From CAIXTV01 sp964543995 (GTDB lineage: Bacteria > Bacteroidota > Bacteroidia > Bacteroidales > CAIXTV01), in contig CAZJBB010000002.1 in assembly GCA_964543995.1 (NCBI GenBank), positions 1 to 64,000 on the forward strand: 64,000 bases of DNA, given 5' to 3'. Below, piece by piece: positions 9,047-18,544 of the stretch. The notes beneath the pieces were generated by a model. It saw only the letters and a program-made list of their open reading frames with translations, did no database searches and had not been told where the DNA came from. Both the position numbers and the translations under genes were made by a program. Each line of letters begins with the position of its first letter. The stretch's first letter is position 1.

Positions 9047-10303
9047 TTACAATAAATTCAACCGTGAGGAATCCTGTTTGATAAAGATAAACAGCATGAT
9101 GGTAAAAGACCATAAGGAAGATCCTCCATAGCTTACAAAGGGCAAAGGAATCCCAACTACCGGGAACAATCCCATGGTCATTCCCACATTTACTGTAATA
9201 TGGAAAAACAGCACCGAGGCTAAGCAGTAGCCATAGATCCTACTGAAGGCCGATCGCTGTCGTTCGGCAATGAAAATAATGCGGGTGATTAAACCGATAA
9301 ACAATGCAATTAAGGCAAAACTACCCACAAAGCCCCATTCCTCACCCACGGTACAGAATATAAAGTCGGTGCTTTGCTCCGGAACAAAATTGTATTTGGT
9401 TTGGGTGCCGTTAAGGAATCCTTTACCCCAAAATCCACCCGATCCAATGGCAATTTTGGATTGATTTACATTATAGCCGGCTTTTTTCAGATCCACTTCT
9501 TTGCCAAGCAATACTTCAATTCTTGCTTTTTGGTGGGGCTCCAAATGATCGAAAGCATAATCCACACTATAAATAAATCCGGCAGTCAATAAGTACAATC
9601 CAAACAAGATTAAGAGAATTTTCCTGTTTTTTCGGATGATCCAAAACATAATTAAAGCCACTGCCGAAACAATGATGAGGATAATTAATTTGTCCAGCAT
9701 GAGCGTAGCAAAGAACAAAACAATCACAATCAGCCCTAAAATCAGAATGTTTCCTGAAAGACCTTCACGATAGAGCATGAAAATCAATGAAGTAAAAACC
9801 AAGGCTGAACCGGTATCATTTTCTAATAAAATAAATAAAACGGGTATCAGAATGATAAAAAAAGTAATGAACTTGGTCTTTTTATACTGTATTTTAACAT
9901 CCAAGGCACTTAAATATCTTGCTAAAGCCAAGCTGGTGGCCAATTTGGCAAACTCCGCCGGTTGTATACCCACATCTCCCACCCCAAACCAGGATTTGGA
10001 TCCGGAAATCTCTCTCCCTACAAAAATCACCAAGAGGAGCATGATCATATTCAACCCATAAATAACGAAGGCAAAAGTGTTGAATATTTTAGGGTCTATG
10101 AGTAAGATGGTCAGCGACAAGACCAAGGAACTCAGTATCCAAATAAATTGCTTTCCCGAGTTATGGGTAAAATCCAAAATGCTCCGGTGTTCTTCGGAAT
10201 AGACAGCCGCATAAATGTTTATCCAACCTATTCCAACAATGGCCATGTATAAGAATACCATGACCCAGTCGATGTTTTTGAATATGTTGATTCGTTGGCG
10301 CAT
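9047..10303 (-). CDS. rodA: Rod shape-determining peptidoglycan glycosyltransferase RodA
   Basis: 418 residues with about ten membrane helices. SEDS family motifs: GSKSWFGVGDVGIQPAEFAK in the first conserved region, then SQIAIGSGGFWGKG (here NQSKIAIGSGGFWGKG), FVPEQSTDFIF with the catalytic-region aspartate, and the C-terminal GIPLPFVSYGGSS. It polymerises lipid II glycan strands for side-wall growth together with PBP2, whose gene ends 5 bases upstream. The pairing with mrdA distinguishes it from the division homologue FtsW. Confidence 0.95.
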   Translation of the reverse strand: MRQRINIFKNIDWVMVFLYMAIVGIGWINIYAAVYSEEHRSILDFTHNSGKQFIWILSSLVLSLTILLIDPKIFNTFAFVIYGLNMIMLLLVIFVGREISGSKSWFGVGDVGIQPAEFAKLATSLALARYLSALDVKIQYKKTKFITFFIILIPVLFILLENDTGSALVFTSLIFMLYREGLSGNILILGLIVIVLFFATLMLDKLIILIIVSAVALIMFWIIRKNRKILLILFGLYLLTAGFIYSVDYAFDHLEPHQKARIEVLLGKEVDLKKAGYNVNQSKIAIGSGGFWGKGFLNGTQTKYNFVPEQSTDFIFCTVGEEWGFVGSFALIALFIGLITRIIFIAERQRSAFSRIYGYCLASVLFFHITVNVGMTMGLFPVVGIPLPFVSYGGSSLWSFTIMLFIFIKQDSSRLNLL

Positions 10304-10308
10304 CTTGA

Positions 10309-12123
10309 TTAATAAATTTTGGCATTTACCATATTATCCTCCACGTCTTTTCGGGTAACCTTACCGGTGATAAATTTCTCTATCATCAAACTGGCAATGG
10401 GCACCGCCCAGGTGGCTCCAAAACCCGCGTTTTCAATAACCACACTGATGGCAATTTTGGGGTTGTCTTTGGGAGCAAAAGCAATAAAAATGGAGTGGTT
10501 TTTTCCATGGGGATTCTGAGCCGTTCCTGTTTTCCCGCAAATTTTATATTCATCGTTTTTAGCACTGGAGGCCGTTCCGGCTTCCACTACCATAAGCATA
10601 GCGTCGGCAACAATATCGAAATATTTTGCATCGATCAGGGTTTTCTTCTTTTCTAAAAACTTGGGATTGGGGTTTTGTTGCTTGCCGATAGACTTAACAA
10701 TATGAGGGGTGTAATAATATCCGCGGTTGGCTAAAATGCCGGCTAAGTTTGCCAATTGCAAAGGCGTAATGCCAATTTCTCCTTGCCCGATAGCCAATGA
10801 GATAATGGAAAGCGATTTCCAACGGTTTTGCCCATGATACTTATCATAAAAGTTAGAAGTAGGGATATTGCCCCTTAACTCACTGGTTAAATCGCTATTC
10901 AAATGCTCTCCTAACCCAAAACTGGTAACATATTTACGCCAGTCATCATAGGCTTCTTTAACCGATGCATATTTTCGATTGTCAATCATGGCACGGAAAG
11001 CCCGACAGAAATAGGCGTTGCATGAAACGGCAATGGCATGCATTAAGTCCAATGGAGAAGGATGCGGATGGCATTCTACATTGATGCCCCCAAAGTGAAA
11101 TCCCCGCTCGCAAGAAAATGCCGTGGATGGCGTCAGTACTCCTTCTTGTAAACCTACCAAGGCATTGACCAATTTAAAGGTGGAACCCGGCGGATACTTT
11201 GCCATTAAGGCTCTGTTAAACAATGGCTTAACAGGGTCCTGAAGCAATTTCACATAGTTTTGAGTCCTCACCCTGCCTACCAAAAGGTTGGGATCGTACG
11301 AAGGGCTGGTAACCAAGGCTAAAATTTCCCCGGTTGAAGGCTGAATGGCTACGATGCTGCCTCTTTTGTTTTTCATAAGCAGCTCACCATACACCTGAAG
11401 ATCTGCATCCAGGGAGGAGTATAAGTTCTGGCCCGGTATGGGAATGGTATCGTACAAACCTTCTCTGAAACTGCCTTTTACCCTATTTAAGTTATCCACC
11501 ATCATAATGGTACAGCCATTTTTCCCTCTTAATACCTCTTCGTATGATTTTTCTATGCCACTGATGCCAATATAATCTCCCGGTTTATAGTAAGAACCAT
11601 TTTCAACGGCCGCATTGTCCACTTCGCCAATATACCCCAAGGTATGAGCCGCAATGGGCAAAGGGTATTTACGCAAAGTTCGGGATTGAAAGTAGAATCC
11701 CGGATATTTATACAATTTTTCTTCTATAAAGCTATACTCTTCTTTGGAATATTGCTTTTCGAATACCGAGGCTTTGTAGGGAGAATACGAATAGGCTTTC
11801 GAAAATCGACTTTTGAATTCTTCTTTGGTTATGCTCAGCATTTTACAAAAATCCGTGGTGTCGAAATCCCTAATTTGCTTTGGAATGACCATTAAATCGT
11901 AAATGGCTTCGTTATAAGTAAGCAGCTTTCCGTTTCTGTCGTAAATCAATCCTCGGGGTGGATACACGGTTAATTCCCTAAGTACATTTTTATTGGCTGA
12001 AATGATAAATGAATCGTCAATCAGTTGTAAAACAATCAATCGCAGAATAAAAATAAAACCAACCGACCAAAATATGGCGGTGATGATAAGTCGTCGACCG
12101 GCTAAGGATTGTTTAAGTACCAC
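10309..12123 (-). CDS. mrdA: Penicillin-binding protein 2 (peptidoglycan transpeptidase)
   Basis: 604 residues. One N-terminal membrane helix (about 10-35), a PBP dimerisation domain (PPRGLIYDRNGKLL at about 55), then the transpeptidase domain. Active-site motifs: SxxK at S314-K317 (PPGSTFKLVN), SxN at 367-369 (VSCNA) and KTGT from 531. It crosslinks new peptidoglycan for cell elongation, working with RodA just downstream. mreC and mreD, usual upstream partners, are not next to it: a U32 peptidase gene ends 345 bases upstream. Confidence 0.95.
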   Translation of the reverse strand: MVLKQSLAGRRLIITAIFWSVGFIFILRLIVLQLIDDSFIISANKNVLRELTVYPPRGLIYDRNGKLLTYNEAIYDLMVIPKQIRDFDTTDFCKMLSITKEEFKSRFSKAYSYSPYKASVFEKQYSKEEYSFIEEKLYKYPGFYFQSRTLRKYPLPIAAHTLGYIGEVDNAAVENGSYYKPGDYIGISGIEKSYEEVLRGKNGCTIMMVDNLNRVKGSFREGLYDTIPIPGQNLYSSLDADLQVYGELLMKNKRGSIVAIQPSTGEILALVTSPSYDPNLLVGRVRTQNYVKLLQDPVKPLFNRALMAKYPPGSTFKLVNALVGLQEGVLTPSTAFSCERGFHFGGINVECHPHPSPLDLMHAIAVSCNAYFCRAFRAMIDNRKYASVKEAYDDWRKYVTSFGLGEHLNSDLTSELRGNIPTSNFYDKYHGQNRWKSLSIISLAIGQGEIGITPLQLANLAGILANRGYYYTPHIVKSIGKQQNPNPKFLEKKKTLIDAKYFDIVADAMLMVVEAGTASSAKNDEYKICGKTGTAQNPHGKNHSIFIAFAPKDNPKIAISVVIENAGFGATWAVPIASLMIEKFITGKVTRKDVEDNMVNAKIY

Positions 12124-12467
12124 GGATTAAAAAATGCTTCAAAAAAGTATAATCTGCAAAAATAGGTAAAAAGGTGGGGAATGCAGAAACGACAAAGCCC
12201 TAAATTGAAAGTTAAAACCATAAATATTGTTAATCACTAATGATGCAAGAGGAGGCACAAACCAATGCATTAATTGGGATAAGCCCGACATAGCAAATGT
12301 TCTGAAGAATTTCGAGAACTACATTTGCTTCGTCGTTTCCGCATCATTTTTTCAGATTTTAAACACTTCAATTGACAATATTGAATACTTGCTTGCTTTA
12401 GGTCTATTGTATTTCTCTAAAACGGAATTTGGGTTAATACAGATTTTCATGCACATCAGTGAAAATT
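12124..12467. other. Region upstream of mrdA with a long imperfect hairpin
   Basis: No gene is supported. A hairpin at 12292-12329 pairs AGCAAATGTTCT with AGAACTACATTTGCT (9 outer bp perfect, a 3-base bulge, then 4-5 inner bp). It has no T-run on either strand, so it is not a standard terminator. The mrdA-rodA promoter should lie between it and 12124. Confidence 0.5.
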
Positions 12468-14303
12468 TCATTTCCCCTTATGCAAATGCATCAAACAAGC
12501 CTTACAGTCGAAACTGAGGATATAGTGATGGGTTTGGTCGGACAAAACCCAAGGTTCCGGAAATTCTTGAGCTTGGTTTTTCTGCTTTGGACAGCTTCCC
12601 AATTCAAACTTCAGGCAATAACGGCTGGTAAAAATAATATCATCCGAAGGAGAGGAATTCAACTCAAACCCGTTTTCGAGCTGCTTAACCCCATGACGCT
12701 TGTAAAAAGCGCTTGCTTTTGAATTCAGTATGTTGCCCCTAAAATCAATTTGAGATTTCGGATAAGGAATCGTATTTTTCTCGAGGGGCTTTAAGTTGCG
12801 GACATATTGGCTAAGCCGAACCGAGGTGTGGTGGTTCAACAAGGTTCGACGCATTTCGTTCAGGGTAGAAACGGGTAAAAAATAGGCTGACTTGAGTTCC
12901 TGTCTTATTTTGCTAACCTTAAAATGAGTCCCTCCCGATTTCATCAATTGTTTCTCTATATTGGCAAGGGCCAATTCCGCTTGCTGTGCCATCGCTTTTG
13001 GGTTTTCAAATTCCCATTCGCTTTCTATACCGTCTTCATCCAAAGCTTTGAGCAAAAACCCCTTGGTCGATTCCCTTATTTCTATCTCCACTGAAATGAG
13101 CCTTTGAGAAGTATCTTTGGCCAATACCTCTTGAAAGGCTTTGTTGTAATTCCTGCTGACTTGGCAACCTTTCTCAATGTCTTGCATACTGTTTGGGAAA
13201 ATCTTATTGCCCTCGGTTTTATTTACCGAAGTTCCCCAAAAAGCACCTTTTGGACTTAAAAAGGTAATGCCATCCCCATTTTGGAATGGGTGTGGGGTTT
13301 CTAAGGTAAAATAGTTTTTCTCCACCGAAGCAATGCGTCCCAAAGGCTCACCCACCGACTTAGGCGTGTGCATAGAGGCAAGATTTTCTTTTCTCCCTTC
13401 ATGAAAATAAGTTGTAAATCCCCTCGAAAAACTATAATCCGGATTCGGTTCAAATTGAAATTGAGTGCTTCCGGAAGAGTTTTTTTGCAATTGGGGGTTG
13501 TGTGAGAGAATTTGATCCAACTTTTTGCGGTAATAAGCCACATTATTCTGTATGTAATCCAAATCCTTCATCCTCCCTTCAATTTTAAAAGAATTGATAC
13601 CGGCCTGAATTAAGGGCTCCAAATGCCCGGAAAGGTTTATATCTTTTAAAGAAAGCAAGTGTTTATTGGTTTGAATGGAACGACCTTCGGCGTCTTTTAA
13701 GGTATAGGGCAAGCGACACAATTGGGAACAATCGCCTCGGTTTCCGCTGCGTTTGGAAGAAGCCGCACTTAAATAGCATTGTCCGCTTAAGGCGGTACAT
13801 AAGGCACCATGAACAAAAGTTTCCAATTCGATACCTCGTGTATTTTCTCGAATGTGTTGTATTTCGGATAAGGAAAGTTCCCTTGCCAGAATGATTCTAC
13901 TGAATCCAACGTTTTCGAGAAACTGAATGCGATCCAAAGAATAGTTATGGGTTTGGGTACTGGCAAATAAGGGCAAGGGAGGAAGTTCGCCTTCCAGCAA
14001 ACCCAGATCTTGGATAATCAAGGCATCGGCTCCGGCTTCATATACCTGATGTGCCAAAGTGATGGCGCGCTCTATTTCGTCGTCAAACAAAAGGGTGTTG
14101 AGGGTAATATACACCTTGGCTTTAAAAAGATGCGCATATTGAATCAGCTTTTCAATTTCTTGTACCGAATTCCCTGCTTTGGCACGGGCACCAAAATGCT
14201 CAGCACCAATATATACGGCATCGGCTCCATAGTTAATGGCAGCTTTCCCTGCTTCGGCATTTTTTGCCGGAGCCAATAATTCTATGGATTGGGGCAGGTT
14301 CAT
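12468..14303 (-). CDS. U32 family peptidase-like protein (RlhA/YdcP type)
   Basis: 611 residues. The N-terminal TIM-barrel (IELLAPAKNAEAGKAAINYG...) and the U32 signature ELETFVHGALCTALSGQC (about 160-178), followed by cysteines in RGDCSQLCRLPY, match YdcP/RlhA and relatives. In E. coli, RlhA hydroxylates C2501 of 23S rRNA; other U32 members modify tRNA or act in ubiquinone synthesis. The four-cysteine set would hold an Fe-S cluster. The C-terminal half fits the DUF3656-containing long form. Its ATG overlaps the queG stop as ATGA, so translation is coupled and an RNA-modification role is consistent with the neighbour. Confidence 0.8.
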   Translation of the reverse strand: MNLPQSIELLAPAKNAEAGKAAINYGADAVYIGAEHFGARAKAGNSVQEIEKLIQYAHLFKAKVYITLNTLLFDDEIERAITLAHQVYEAGADALIIQDLGLLEGELPPLPLFASTQTHNYSLDRIQFLENVGFSRIILARELSLSEIQHIRENTRGIELETFVHGALCTALSGQCYLSAASSKRSGNRGDCSQLCRLPYTLKDAEGRSIQTNKHLLSLKDINLSGHLEPLIQAGINSFKIEGRMKDLDYIQNNVAYYRKKLDQILSHNPQLQKNSSGSTQFQFEPNPDYSFSRGFTTYFHEGRKENLASMHTPKSVGEPLGRIASVEKNYFTLETPHPFQNGDGITFLSPKGAFWGTSVNKTEGNKIFPNSMQDIEKGCQVSRNYNKAFQEVLAKDTSQRLISVEIEIRESTKGFLLKALDEDGIESEWEFENPKAMAQQAELALANIEKQLMKSGGTHFKVSKIRQELKSAYFLPVSTLNEMRRTLLNHHTSVRLSQYVRNLKPLEKNTIPYPKSQIDFRGNILNSKASAFYKRHGVKQLENGFELNSSPSDDIIFTSRYCLKFELGSCPKQKNQAQEFPEPWVLSDQTHHYILSFDCKACLMHLHKGK

Positions 14304-15235
14304 TCCAATATAAAATCAATGCTTTGTCGTAATTTTTGATACCCGCTTCTTTCCATAGCCGTACCACTGAAATTCTGCTTAAACCTTTCGGAGTTTAGGT
14401 TCTTCAAGTCCTCAGCACTTACCGAAGATAATTGCGCATCAAATAAAGGATTGCTGAGGTCTATGGGTGTTAATTTCTGGTTGTAGGGACAAACATTTTG
14501 GCAAATATCGCAACCAAATACATACCCGCCCATTTTCCCCTTGAACTCCTTGGGCATGGGTTCTTTCGATTCTATGGTATGATAAGAAATGCACTTCCGA
14601 ACATCAATGACATAAGGTTCCACAAGGGCTTGGGTTGGGCAAGCGCAAAGGCATTGGGTGCAATTTCCACACAAATCTTTGCTAAAAGGAGTATCATAAT
14701 CCAGCAAGGCATCGATGACCAATACCCCGATAAACACAAAAGAGCCTGCTTGGGGATGAATGAATAAGGAGTTTTTACCTATGCCTCCCAAGCCGCATTG
14801 CTTGGCCCAGGCTTTTTCAAGTATGGCTCCCGAATCACAAAATAGCCTTCCATTAAGTCCGGGGATTTTTTGAGTGAGAAAATCGAGCAATTGCTTGAGC
14901 AAAGGTTTGATGATGTTGTGATAATCTTTTACCCTTGCATAACGAGCCAACTTAAGGTTGTTTTGAGGTTCTTCAATTTGAAAATAAGGGAGCACCACCG
15001 TGATAAGGGATTGGGCATTTGGCAATACGCTTTGTGGATCAATACGATTGTCGATATGAGAACCATAATAGTGCATATTTCCGAAATACCCATGATCCAC
15101 CCAGGATTTCAAATGCGGTAATTCTTCCGTAAGCGGTTTTGCCGGAGCCATTCCACAATCGGCAAAACCCAATTCCAAGGCTTTTTGTTTTATTTCTGAA
15201 CTGAGACTTGGTAGATTTTCGGGATCCAACATCAT
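14300..15235 (-). CDS. queG: Epoxyqueuosine reductase
   Basis: 311 residues. It catalyses the last step of queuosine synthesis in tRNA, reducing epoxyqueuosine with cobalamin and two [4Fe-4S] clusters. Visible signatures: EKAWAKQCGLGGIGKNS, the first cluster CGNCTQCLCACPTQAL and the second CDICQNVCPYN. An aspartate in LFCDSGAILEKAW is at the place of the catalytic acid. It lies 2 bases after ruvB and overlaps the U32 gene by 4. QueD and FolE, earlier in the same pathway, are encoded at 56-57 kb. Confidence 0.95.
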   Translation of the reverse strand: MMLDPENLPSLSSEIKQKALELGFADCGMAPAKPLTEELPHLKSWVDHGYFGNMHYYGSHIDNRIDPQSVLPNAQSLITVVLPYFQIEEPQNNLKLARYARVKDYHNIIKPLLKQLLDFLTQKIPGLNGRLFCDSGAILEKAWAKQCGLGGIGKNSLFIHPQAGSFVFIGVLVIDALLDYDTPFSKDLCGNCTQCLCACPTQALVEPYVIDVRKCISYHTIESKEPMPKEFKGKMGGYVFGCDICQNVCPYNQKLTPIDLSNPLFDAQLSSVSAEDLKNLNSERFKQNFSGTAMERSGYQKLRQSIDFILE

Positions 15236-15237
15236 GC

Positions 15238-16260
15238 TTAAAACAAACTGGTTTGGTCGGGAAGTTTCAGTTTGCCAAGATGGCGATAGGCCGATTCGGT
15301 GGCTTCTCTACCTCTGGGCGTACGCATGAGGTATCCTTCCTGAATTAAGAATGGTTCGTAAACCTCTTCTATGGTGCCCGGGTCTTCGCCAACGGCAGTA
15401 GCAATGGTGCTGATACCCACAGGGCCTCCTTTAAATTTCTCGATAATGTATAAGAGGATTTTATTGTCCATTTCATCCAAACCATGCTGATCCACATTCA
15501 AGGCATTTAAAGCATACTTGGCAATGTTTAAGTCGATGTGTCCGTTGCCTTTAATTTGCGCAAAATCCCTGACCCTGCGAAGCAATAAATTGGCTATACG
15601 CGGGGTTCCTCTGCTGCGGCGTGCAATTTCAATGGAAGCATTATCGTCGAGGGTAATATTTAAAATTCCGGAGGCACGGTGTATGATTTTGTTCAGGGTG
15701 GTGGTATCGTAATACGACAATCGGGAATTGATACCGAATCGGGAGCGTAATGGAGCCGTAAGCAAACCCGAACGGGTAGTGGCACCAATTAAAGTAAATG
15801 GATTTAAGGCAATTTGAACACTTCGGGCATTGGGGCCGGTATCAATCAGAATATCAATCTTATAATCTTCCATGGCCGAGTATAAGTATTCCTCCACCAC
15901 GGGTGAAAGTCGGTGGATTTCATCGATAAACAAGACATCGTTGGTTTCAAGGTTGGTGAGTAAACCGGCAAGTTCGCCGGGTTTATCCAAAACCGGGCCG
16001 GAAGTAACCTTAATGTTCACGTTCAGTTCCTTGGCAATGATGTATGATAGGGTGGTTTTGCCTAAGCCCGGAGGTCCATGAAGCAATACATGATCCAATG
16101 CTTCGCCTCTTTGGCTGGCAGCTTGTACAAATATCTTGAGGTTTTCCACCACTTGCCCTTGTCCATAAAAGTTATCAAAATCGGAAGGGCGAATGTAACT
16201 CTCATACTCCTTTTCTTGAGAACTTAAATGATCGGTATTGGCATCCAAATTTTTATTCAT
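15238..16260 (-). CDS. ruvB: Holliday junction branch migration DNA helicase RuvB
   Basis: 340 residues, normal length. Walker A HGPPGLGKTT (61-70; K68, T69), Walker B VLFIDEIHRL (D113, E114), sensor 1 IGATTRSGLL and the C-terminal winged helix (GGPVGISTIATAVGEDPGTI). As a hexameric AAA+ motor it drives branch migration with RuvA during recombination repair. First gene of the ruvB-queG-U32 group; ruvA is not nearby. Confidence 0.97.
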   Translation of the reverse strand: MNKNLDANTDHLSSQEKEYESYIRPSDFDNFYGQGQVVENLKIFVQAASQRGEALDHVLLHGPPGLGKTTLSYIIAKELNVNIKVTSGPVLDKPGELAGLLTNLETNDVLFIDEIHRLSPVVEEYLYSAMEDYKIDILIDTGPNARSVQIALNPFTLIGATTRSGLLTAPLRSRFGINSRLSYYDTTTLNKIIHRASGILNITLDDNASIEIARRSRGTPRIANLLLRRVRDFAQIKGNGHIDLNIAKYALNALNVDQHGLDEMDNKILLYIIEKFKGGPVGISTIATAVGEDPGTIEEVYEPFLIQEGYLMRTPRGREATESAYRHLGKLKLPDQTSLF

Positions 16261-16362
16261 GTGTGTGTTTTCAATACAAAAGTAAATAAAAATGCCGAGA
16301 CGGTGAGGGGAGGATAGTAATTGCGGTTAGAAATACTTTCATGGGATTAACAACCTTCTTTC

Positions 16363-16600
16363 CGTCATAGTGAAGACGACATCTTGGCTAATACGTCATT
16401 GGTAAGACTACATGTTGGTTGAAGCAAATTCTTTCGTCATTGCGAAGTTGACATCTCGGCTGAAGGAATTTTCTTTTGGCTATTCGTAAATCGAGATGTC
16501 GACTGAAGCAATCTAAACGGGAGATTCCTTTACAATTCAGAATAGGTCTCTTTGCAGGGAATGAAAGGGAGATTGCGTCGCTTCACTACCAATGACAAGG
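16363..16600 (+). repeat. Cluster of degenerate CGTCATTG...GAAGCAATCT repeats
   Basis: Four related direct units begin near 16363, 16394, 16435 and 16485. Each has the form CGTCATnGnnAAG..nACATsTnGGCTGAAG, and the last ends GAAGCAATCT. A reverse-oriented unit (AGATTGCGTCGCTTC, then ACCAATGACA) lies near 16569-16600. They fill most of the gap between ruvB and the nuclease gene. The sequence resembles the widespread intergenic repeats of environmental bacteria that carry CGTCATTGCGA and GAAGCAATCT. No coding potential. Confidence 0.7.
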
Positions 16601-16624
16601 GAAGATTCCTTTCCCTCTTAAAAC

Positions 16625-17722
16625 TTATTCTTTAATCACTTTCACTGCCTGGGTTCCATGTATGGTTTTCATTGAAACAATATACATGCCTTTGGGCATA
16701 GAGGAAGCATTCCAATCTACTTGATGCATACCGGCTGCTTGCATACTGTTTTCCAGGATGGCAATTTGTTTTCCTTGTAAATCGAAGACCTTCAACTCCA
16801 GCGGTGAGCTTTCGGATAAGGTATAGCTGATTTTTACTTGATCCACAAAGGGGTTGGGTTGGGTTTGTAGATGTAAGTGACTCTCGAATCCATGTTCCGC
16901 AACGGAAACATTTGGAAGAATAGGGCTTCCGGCTTGCTTCCATGCGGTATATAAAAGTTCAGCAATGGCATGAGAGGCATTTTTAAACAACATGATGGTA
17001 AAAGTCTTGGTTCTATCCCAAAGGGCAGCTTTATATTGTGTAGAGCTGGTATTGGAGCTGATGGTTTTAGCATAGGTATCTGCCAACAAAACCGAATCTT
17101 TGTATTTATAATTGGCATAGATGTAATTAAAAATATATTGGTTTACATTTTGAATTTCGATTACGGTATCGCCGGAATAAATAATCTGAGAAGTGTATTG
17201 ACTTATCATGCTGGATTCGTAGCGTGAGTGTATTCCGGAATTATTGGTGTTCTGCCCGTCATAGTTAGCAGTGAGATGCAATGGTTGATGCGCATCCGCA
17301 ACATAATGACACATTTCGGCACAATAATCTATGGCTTTAGCCCAATCTCCTCTTTGCATGCAGGCCTTCAGAGAATCGAAAACCGTTTTGGTAGCCCAAG
17401 GTACGATGCCATTGCCGGTAACGGTGGATGCCCCATACATGGTATTCATGGAATCGATAGTTTGTGGAATCCTGCCTGTGGAGTTAAAAATAGCATAGGC
17501 ATCAATGTCGATATAATGCTTTGTTTTGGGTGAAGCCGTATCAGGATCAGGGGAATGCAATGCTAAATAAGCCGTCCAAGAGTTGAATTGACTCATTTCT
17601 TGAATAAAAGAAAGAGAGGCGTTCTGACTTATTTTACTGTGCCCACCCGAACCCCAGCTTATGGTGATTAAAGCCAGAAACAATATTAGCGGAACAGCTA
17701 CAACAGATTTTTTAATTTTCAT
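16625..17722 (-). CDS. Secreted S1/P1 nuclease or zinc phospholipase C-like enzyme with T9SS tail
   Basis: 365 residues. Signal peptide cleaved probably before W23 (ITIS/WGSGGHSK), so that, as in S1/P1 nucleases and zinc phospholipase C, the N-terminal Trp and H28 can bind zinc. Further ligands: HSPDPDT, KHYIDID, and CHYVADAHQPLHLTA followed by HSRYE. The absence of the usual GDIHQPLH wording leaves open whether it cuts nucleic acid or phospholipid. A T9SS type A domain (TQPNPFVDQVKISY to QAVKVIKE) sends it to the surface or medium. Likely role: phosphate or nucleotide scavenging. Confidence 0.8.
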   Translation of the reverse strand: MKIKKSVVAVPLILFLALITISWGSGGHSKISQNASLSFIQEMSQFNSWTAYLALHSPDPDTASPKTKHYIDIDAYAIFNSTGRIPQTIDSMNTMYGASTVTGNGIVPWATKTVFDSLKACMQRGDWAKAIDYCAEMCHYVADAHQPLHLTANYDGQNTNNSGIHSRYESSMISQYTSQIIYSGDTVIEIQNVNQYIFNYIYANYKYKDSVLLADTYAKTISSNTSSTQYKAALWDRTKTFTIMLFKNASHAIAELLYTAWKQAGSPILPNVSVAEHGFESHLHLQTQPNPFVDQVKISYTLSESSPLELKVFDLQGKQIAILENSMQAAGMHQVDWNASSMPKGMYIVSMKTIHGTQAVKVIKE

Positions 17723-18130
17723 GGAAAAAGTTTTGAGCCGATAAAGTTAGCACAACTTTATACGTAGATTACCAATTTACAACTTATTAACGTTCTTTTT
17801 AGGCATTTACCCCCAAATTCCAAACGATTTAACGCTTGGTGTTTAAAATTATACTTATGGAAATGGATGTCTTTGAGTGTGGAAAGCGAAAAAAGTGAAA
17901 AGTAAAAAGTGGGAAAGTGAAAAGTTTTCGGCTTAATAAACTGTGTCGGTGGAATTTTTAGACATTTGCATAGCAACTATGGTAATCAAGCCACATAGAA
18001 TTTCTCTTAGTGCCCCTTTTTATAAACTTTGGGTTCCCCTGCTCGGCGAAGGCTGTGCCTTCGTCGTTTTAATATAGTAGCTGATGCTACGCCAAACTGG
18101 GTCAAACACGGGAAAGTGAAAAGTGGAATC
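17723..18130. other. Repeat-rich intergenic region
   Basis: No gene is supported. GGGAAAGTGAAAAGT occurs twice in direct orientation (17911-17925 and 18110-18124), flanking about 184 bases. The 14-base palindrome GTAGC-TGAT-GCTAC sits at 18077-18090. The stretch around 17990-18020 (CACATAGAA, CTCTTAGTGCCCC) recalls repetitive intergenic DNA of environmental Bacteroidota. The block may be a small inserted repeat element. Confidence 0.55.
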
Positions 18131-18544
18131 CTAATTTGATTTTATTTCCAATATTTCAACTTCACTAAAATCTTTGAAGTCACCAATGTTAGCAGTTGCA
18201 ATGTTTTTTAAATCATGGGCAAGCATAATAGAAACAATCTCAGTATCATACACTTGGTTTCCAATTGGGTTGTATTTTTGTAATAATGTTTCAAAATGAA
18301 ACAAGCTTTGATCTGTTGGTTTTAAAATGGTAACGTTTTCTTTTAATTCTTGATAGAAACCAAAAGTCTTTGAAAACTCAATTTTTAATTTTGAGCATAC
18401 CGCGAAAAGTTCTGAAATGTTCTTAGTAGTAATGAATAAATTCATTTCTTCATTTTGCAATAGAGCTTTGGATTGAGCATGAAAAATGGAAGTTTTATCA
18501 AACGAATACAAAAGAACATTGGTGTCGATTAAAATATCAATCAT
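18131..18544 (-). CDS. PIN domain toxin (VapC-like)
   Basis: 137 residues from the ATG at 18544 (a TTG two codons earlier is possible). The PIN nuclease acidic residues are visible: D7 in IDILIDTNVLLYS, a central glutamate in NISELFAV, an aspartate in YDTEIVSIMLAH and a last aspartate in ATANIGDFKDF. Family members are Mg2+-dependent RNases that stop translation by cutting tRNA or rRNA. The start overlaps the stop of the upstream small gene by 8 bases, the coupling usual for toxin-antitoxin operons. Confidence 0.85.
   Translation of the reverse strand: MIDILIDTNVLLYSFDKTSIFHAQSKALLQNEEMNLFITTKNISELFAVCSKLKIEFSKTFGFYQELKENVTILKPTDQSLFHFETLLQKYNPIGNQVYDTEIVSIMLAHDLKNIATANIGDFKDFSEVEILEIKSN

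Noticed and set aside
12227..12517. 96-codon plus-strand frame upstream of mrdA
   Set aside because: It crosses a hairpin, extends into the U32 gene on the other strand and matches no family I know.
16363..16600. CRISPR array
   Set aside because: Units are degenerate, vary in spacing and include an inverted copy; there are no unique spacers and no cas genes.
17758..17976. 72-codon minus-strand frame
   Set aside because: It consists largely of the AAAGTGAAAAGT repeat and flanking low-complexity sequence.
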